Shown here piece after piece: positions 61,701 through 64,000 of a stretch of DNA of 64,000 bases (position 1 is its first letter; every line of letters begins with the position of its first letter). The translations under genes were made by a program, and so were the position numbers. Source of the DNA: Lachnospiraceae bacterium KM106-2 (GTDB lineage Bacteria; Bacillota; Clostridia; Lachnospirales; Lachnospiraceae). The notes under the pieces were generated by a model. The model saw nothing but the letters and a program-made list of their open reading frames with translations. It did not search any database and was not told the origin of the DNA. Where the stretch lies: contig AP018794.1 in assembly GCA_009731425.1 (NCBI GenBank), positions 4,327,501-4,391,500 on the forward strand. Reading direction: 5' to 3'.

Positions 61701-63369
61701 ACTGAAAAAAGGAAAGCATACGATAGGTCTGCGTTATAAAGGGGAAGATCAGAACGGAAAAGAAATTAACTCTATGTTATGTGCATTGATCGACAAGATC
61801 GATCTAACCTATGAAGCAGAGGAGAAGCAAGTTGTCATAGAGCCAGAAGAACTGATCCGAGATCAGAAGGGATTTACATTTGATCAGGTAAAGAAAGACT
61901 ACAAGGGAGCGGGCTATATTAAAGGCTCTGGAGACGATGAATTTACGGTTGTAGTGCCAAAGGATGGCTATTACAAAGTAGATGCTTTACTGTGTGGCGA
62001 TGCGAAAGTTACGTTAAGCAAGAGCAGTTTTCAATATGCCAAGGATGCAAAGGCGACAAGTGAGGTATCGACAACTTGGATCCCATTAGCATCTAAGAAT
62101 ATATCAGGATCAGAGTTTCACAAGTATGAGTATGGCTTGATCTATTTGACGGCAGGAGCAAATAAACTAAAGGTACATAGTGAGGAAGCATTCTTCTTTG
62201 ATCAGTTGATATTATCGTATGATAAGAATGCAACAGAAGAAAATCCATATACGGTAGAAGCAGAAGATTGCAGTTTAACAAGTGACGAGCCAGGGGATGA
62301 TTATAATTATCTGCTTGGAAGCAGCAGTGTTCCAAAGGTGATCTCGAATACCTATGCTTCCGGTCAAAAAGCAGTGGAAGGATTTAGAGGGGGATGTGGA
62401 AATTCATTCTCACTTAAGATCAATGTATCAAAGGAAGGTAATTATAAGCTTTCGATGGTTTATGCTAATGATGAACCAGCACCTGTTATGAAGAAGCAGG
62501 ATGGCAATTATTATGTTCATCCTTATAATACAGATCTTGTAGAACGGTACGCTCAGATTCAGGTGAACGATCAAGAAAAGAAGACGGTATATTTTAGAAG
62601 TACTTTCTGTTGGGATGTCTTTAAGAATGTCGTGATCGATGTTCATTTGAAGAAAGGCAATAATGTAATCCAAGTTTCAAATGATAATAGTTATAAATAT
62701 AGCTCAGTACAAGATGATTTCACACCTCGGTTCGATCAGTTTACGATCGCGCAGGGAATTATAGAAGAGGGCAAAGCAGAAAAAATCCAAGGATCTCTAC
62801 CGGAAGAAACGCAGACACCAAGTGCTACGCCAACAATTACACCATCAGCTACGCCAAGTGTGACTCCACCATCAGATGTTCCAACGAAGCAGCCAACACC
62901 AACGGTATCGCCAACGCCAACACCATCTGCAGCAGGAAATATTCCAGTTCCATCGACACCAACAGGAACGCCAAAGCCAAAGCAAACAGCTAAGAAAAAA
63001 CTGTTAAAGAAAGGTACGGTTAAGAAGGTTGGCAATGCTTATTATAAAGTGACAAAATCATCCAAGAAGAATGGAACCGTAGCCTTTGTAAGACCCGCAA
63101 AAAAGACCTACCGAAAGCTTACGATTCCAGCAACGGTTAAGATCAGCGGTTATACTTATCAGGTCACTTCTATTCTGGATCGCGCAATGAATGGTTGTAA
63201 AAAACTAACTCAGATAGTAGTTTCATCGAAAAAGATCAAAACAGTTGGAAAGAACAGCTTTAAAGGAATCTCGAAAAAGGCTGTGATCAAAGTTCCAAAG
63301 TCGATGAAGAAGAAATACAAGAAGTTATTTACCAATCGGGGACAAAGTCCAAAGGTAAAAATAAAGTAA
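58747..63369 (+). CDS. large secreted multidomain glycosidase (LamG, GH39-like, CBM repeats, LRR-type anchor)
   Basis: A 1540-residue exported protein. Signal peptide (about 1-33); LamG/concanavalin-type domain (about 44-285); helical FIVAR-like region (about 294-433); TIM-barrel catalytic domain (about 437-855) with NEP (Glu560) as acid/base and FINET (Glu667) as nucleophile, as in clan GH-A enzymes such as GH39; three CBM35/CBM6-like domains beginning YEAEDATL (about 867), about 1032 and VEAEDCSL (about 1165); a Thr/Pro linker (about 1353-1417); and a Lys-rich C-terminal leucine-rich-repeat-like module (about 1418-1540), probably for cell-surface binding. GGAGG is eight bases before ATG 58747. 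It would cut a polysaccharide for the importer encoded upstream. Confidence 0.8.
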   Translation: MLGRKRFFRLIACGVTMSLLLTSITTGVTSRAETKDNETATEVSVPSPYYEFTFDDGISDGLVTNTGSKSDVAKIGGKAKVEKDGTRNSDVLNLPGGSLNAGYLTLPDNMYGDVTDKGFAFSFWIDVDPSATHYNRIFSSSTQELNSNDGDGGRWNAPEFTFVVGGTDTASSRYNSSIMLSDGSSQAKLIWDESFKKGSWQHVTVSVTPESYDVYLDGKQIAMTDANSNLKTILGKLFAGELKNYKYNAIGRSIYTTDNDINAKIDDFRFFNCALSKNQAQAAYESYKIDETVMDQLEAKIKEVSAHSPSFYTEESYEALAAAITTAKTVYENPVTEANVKNTIDTLIKLEGKLVFYEGIKEEVGVSNVQLTDLLKKAEQLMEENYSSDSKKVLSEAIDSSKETLKEEEQKQADIDKALLALQKAIKNLSYGSSLKFDVTKNTGDMLHGSTGFLYGVSEVNVPSNDLLSAIQPKIMVQKAADGMQHPSGDAYRLTSYLKDAGVKNIQVYLQDYFLEWPYDYDRNDRIGDYKKKVEKIVTKMTEGKSESEKAIYSYVIFNEPDQIWYGTSDKNISTMCDDWLVIYHAIKKIDPKAKIAGPNFASFRESQYEKFFNFCKENNCLPDYITWHELSKSSLTNFQGNYNKMKQIIASAYQDSDIDPIVFINETVNFQDVGAPGPLVNWISLFEENKVYSSLPYWGLANSMNELAAESNQPNGAWWVYKWYADMQGYTIGMTKENIENPSSYGSLYGLSSVDEKNQRIAVLFGGQAGDQTIQMEQIKKLKMFQDQSAAHVKIYSTKYTGQQGIADSTPIVFEGNVDFVNGKLPITIQNAALMDAYYAIITPPTKEASISVKDYEKANWTKEYEAEDATLVGEAKAFKKEGGSDLARSNRAEVGNLNCEKDGIDFTVDVPKDGSYQLDVYYSSQASQVDPLTLQYVAKGGQNRAIGSISKHNLYVDGTLKQELCYESTVKWGYYKNKTVSLSLKKGKHTIGLRYKGEDQNGKEINSMLCALIDKIDLTYEAEEKQVVIEPEELIRDQKGFTFDQVKKDYKGAGYIKGSGDDEFTVVVPKDGYYKVDALLCGDAKVTLSKSSFQYAKDAKATSEVSTTWIPLASKNISGSEFHKYEYGLIYLTAGANKLKVHSEEAFFFDQLILSYDKNATEENPYTVEAEDCSLTSDEPGDDYNYLLGSSSVPKVISNTYASGQKAVEGFRGGCGNSFSLKINVSKEGNYKLSMVYANDEPAPVMKKQDGNYYVHPYNTDLVERYAQIQVNDQEKKTVYFRSTFCWDVFKNVVIDVHLKKGNNVIQVSNDNSYKYSSVQDDFTPRFDQFTIAQGIIEEGKAEKIQGSLPEETQTPSATPTITPSATPSVTPPSDVPTKQPTPTVSPTPTPSAAGNIPVPSTPTGTPKPKQTAKKKLLKKGTVKKVGNAYYKVTKSSKKNGTVAFVRPAKKTYRKLTIPATVKISGYTYQVTSILDRAMNGCKKLTQIVVSSKKIKTVGKNSFKGISKKAVIKVPKSMKKKYKKLFTNRGQSPKVKIK

Positions 63370-63390
63370 TAAGACAAGTGATCGAATACT

Positions 63391-63453
63391 ATAGTAGCTC
63401 TGTATCTAGTAAGAAGGGTTAAAGATTCTTACTAGATTACAGAGCTATTTTAT
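63391..63453 (+). terminator. intrinsic terminator closing the carbohydrate locus
   Basis: TAGCTCTGTA-CTAGTAAGAA pairs with TTCTTACTAG-TACAGAGCTA around GGGTTAAAGA, then TTTTAT. The remaining gap to 63667 shows no gene. Confidence 0.9.
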
Positions 63454-63667
63454 GTGCAAGGATAGTAAAAAAATGTGGGAGGAGAGCGATCAGAAAGAAG
63501 GAATTGGAAAAGCAGATGATATTATCAATTATTTCTTGGCAATAATAACGATATATCTATTTCGGAACGTGGCTTTGCAGATGTGACATAATTCGAATAA
63601 ATCAATTGATTTTTTTATGGAAAGTCTTTATAATTAAATGATAAAGTCAGAATTAGGCGGTGATTTC

Positions 63668-64000
63668 GTGGAACAGGATATTAAAATGAAACCTCATATA
63701 GAGAGCGACTATGAAAGTGAGCTTACTAAGCCAGCGGATTTTACAGATCCGGAAATTTTGTATGGCGAGTTATTAAAGATCATACGAAATTACCATCCAT
63801 CTGCGGATATCTCAATGATCGAAAAAGCATATAAGATTGCTTACGAGGCACATAAAGACCAGAGAAGAAAGTCTGGCGAGCCTTATATTATACATCCACT
63901 CTGTGTAGCTATTATTTTAGCTGAGTTAGAACTCGATAAAGAAACGATCGTAGCTGGTCTTCTTCACGATGTAGTTGAGGATACTGTGTTGACAACAGAA
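63668..64000 (+). CDS. relA: RelA/SpoT (p)ppGpp synthetase/hydrolase, 3'-truncated by window
   Basis: The first 111 codons of the bifunctional alarmone enzyme. GTG 63668 follows AGGCGGTG. The hydrolase (HD) domain starts with YKIAYEAHKDQRRKSGEPYI, then IHPLCVAIILAELELD and AGLLHDVVEDT with the metal-binding His-Asp pair. The frame stays open to the last base. The full protein is normally about 740-770 residues. recJ-apt-relA synteny is interrupted here by the 13.5-kb carbohydrate locus. Confidence 0.95.
   Translation, partial: MEQDIKMKPHIESDYESELTKPADFTDPEILYGELLKIIRNYHPSADISMIEKAYKIAYEAHKDQRRKSGEPYIIHPLCVAIILAELELDKETIVAGLLHDVVEDTVLTTE

Noticed and set aside
62736..63035. 99-codon minus-strand Gly/Val-rich open frame
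   Set aside because: Reverse complement of the Thr/Pro linker of the large glycosidase; repetitive codons keep the frame open.

Overview
The window reads as chromosome of a low-GC, anaerobic, motile Gram-positive of the Clostridia, most likely family Lachnospiraceae. Supporting signs are AT-rich coding sequence with strong AGGAGG ribosome sites, a SCIFF six-cysteine peptide with its radical-SAM maturase, an oxygen-sensitive class III ribonucleotide reductase behind NrdR boxes, two T-box leaders, a fused SecDF, sigma-28 promoters on chemoreceptors, and a YesMN/ABC/glycosidase polysaccharide locus. No rRNA, tRNA, CRISPR array, integrase or transposase was seen. The species is not identified.

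Layout. 1-5.85 kb is a patchy region with several broken genes (a Nudix fragment, an internally deleted DUF6198-like membrane protein, a frameshifted membrane protein) among small accessory genes. 6.0-7.8 kb holds a lipoprotein flavoenzyme with twin palindromes in its promoter. 7.9-13.6 kb holds a degenerate metallo-beta-lactamase-fold gene and a two-component system with an FtsX/MacB-type ABC exporter. 13.6-17.0 kb is an ECF sigma factor / membrane protein / ABC-2 exporter operon. 17.0-22.7 kb alternates two paralogous chemoreceptors with two small regulatory-looking genes, each preceded by a related 8-codon leader peptide and a set of competing hairpins. 22.7-26.1 kb (minus strand) has a DUF1858 protein, a T-box-controlled CstA-family transporter and a DegV protein. 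26.3-29.3 kb has a small secreted peptide and a flippase-like / PssA / Psd phosphatidylethanolamine cluster. 29.3-34.5 kb has nrdD-nrdG-dut and a T-box before an alanine-type aminotransferase. 34.6-38.5 kb has two cell-envelope enzymes. 38.6-49.9 kb is conserved Clostridial housekeeping: tgt, yajC, a structured GC-richer non-coding block, a PHP phosphoesterase, TIGR04086, SCIFF and maturase, secDF, an M50 protease, recJ and apt. 49.9-63.4 kb is a carbohydrate-utilisation locus (sensor kinase, AraC-type response regulator, solute-binding lipoprotein, two permeases, a GH36-like alpha-galactosidase, and a 1540-residue secreted multidomain glycosidase). The start of relA/spoT runs off the right edge.

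The most interesting signal is the pair of leader-peptide attenuators at 17.06-17.18 and 19.83-19.94 kb. Both leaders are eight codons, both end Val-Ala-stop, and both can form a 1:2 / 3:4 versus 2:3 hairpin switch like that of inducible antibiotic-resistance genes. One controls a Mor/CD3324-like helix-turn-helix protein. The other controls a DUF1062-like protein that joins a zinc ribbon to an S4-like RNA-binding domain. This suggests an undescribed regulon that responds to ribosome stalling. A second unusual object is the 276-bp imperfect palindrome and nearby hairpins at 40.3-40.75 kb. All folds, motif matches and family assignments were made by eye; no search or folding program was run.
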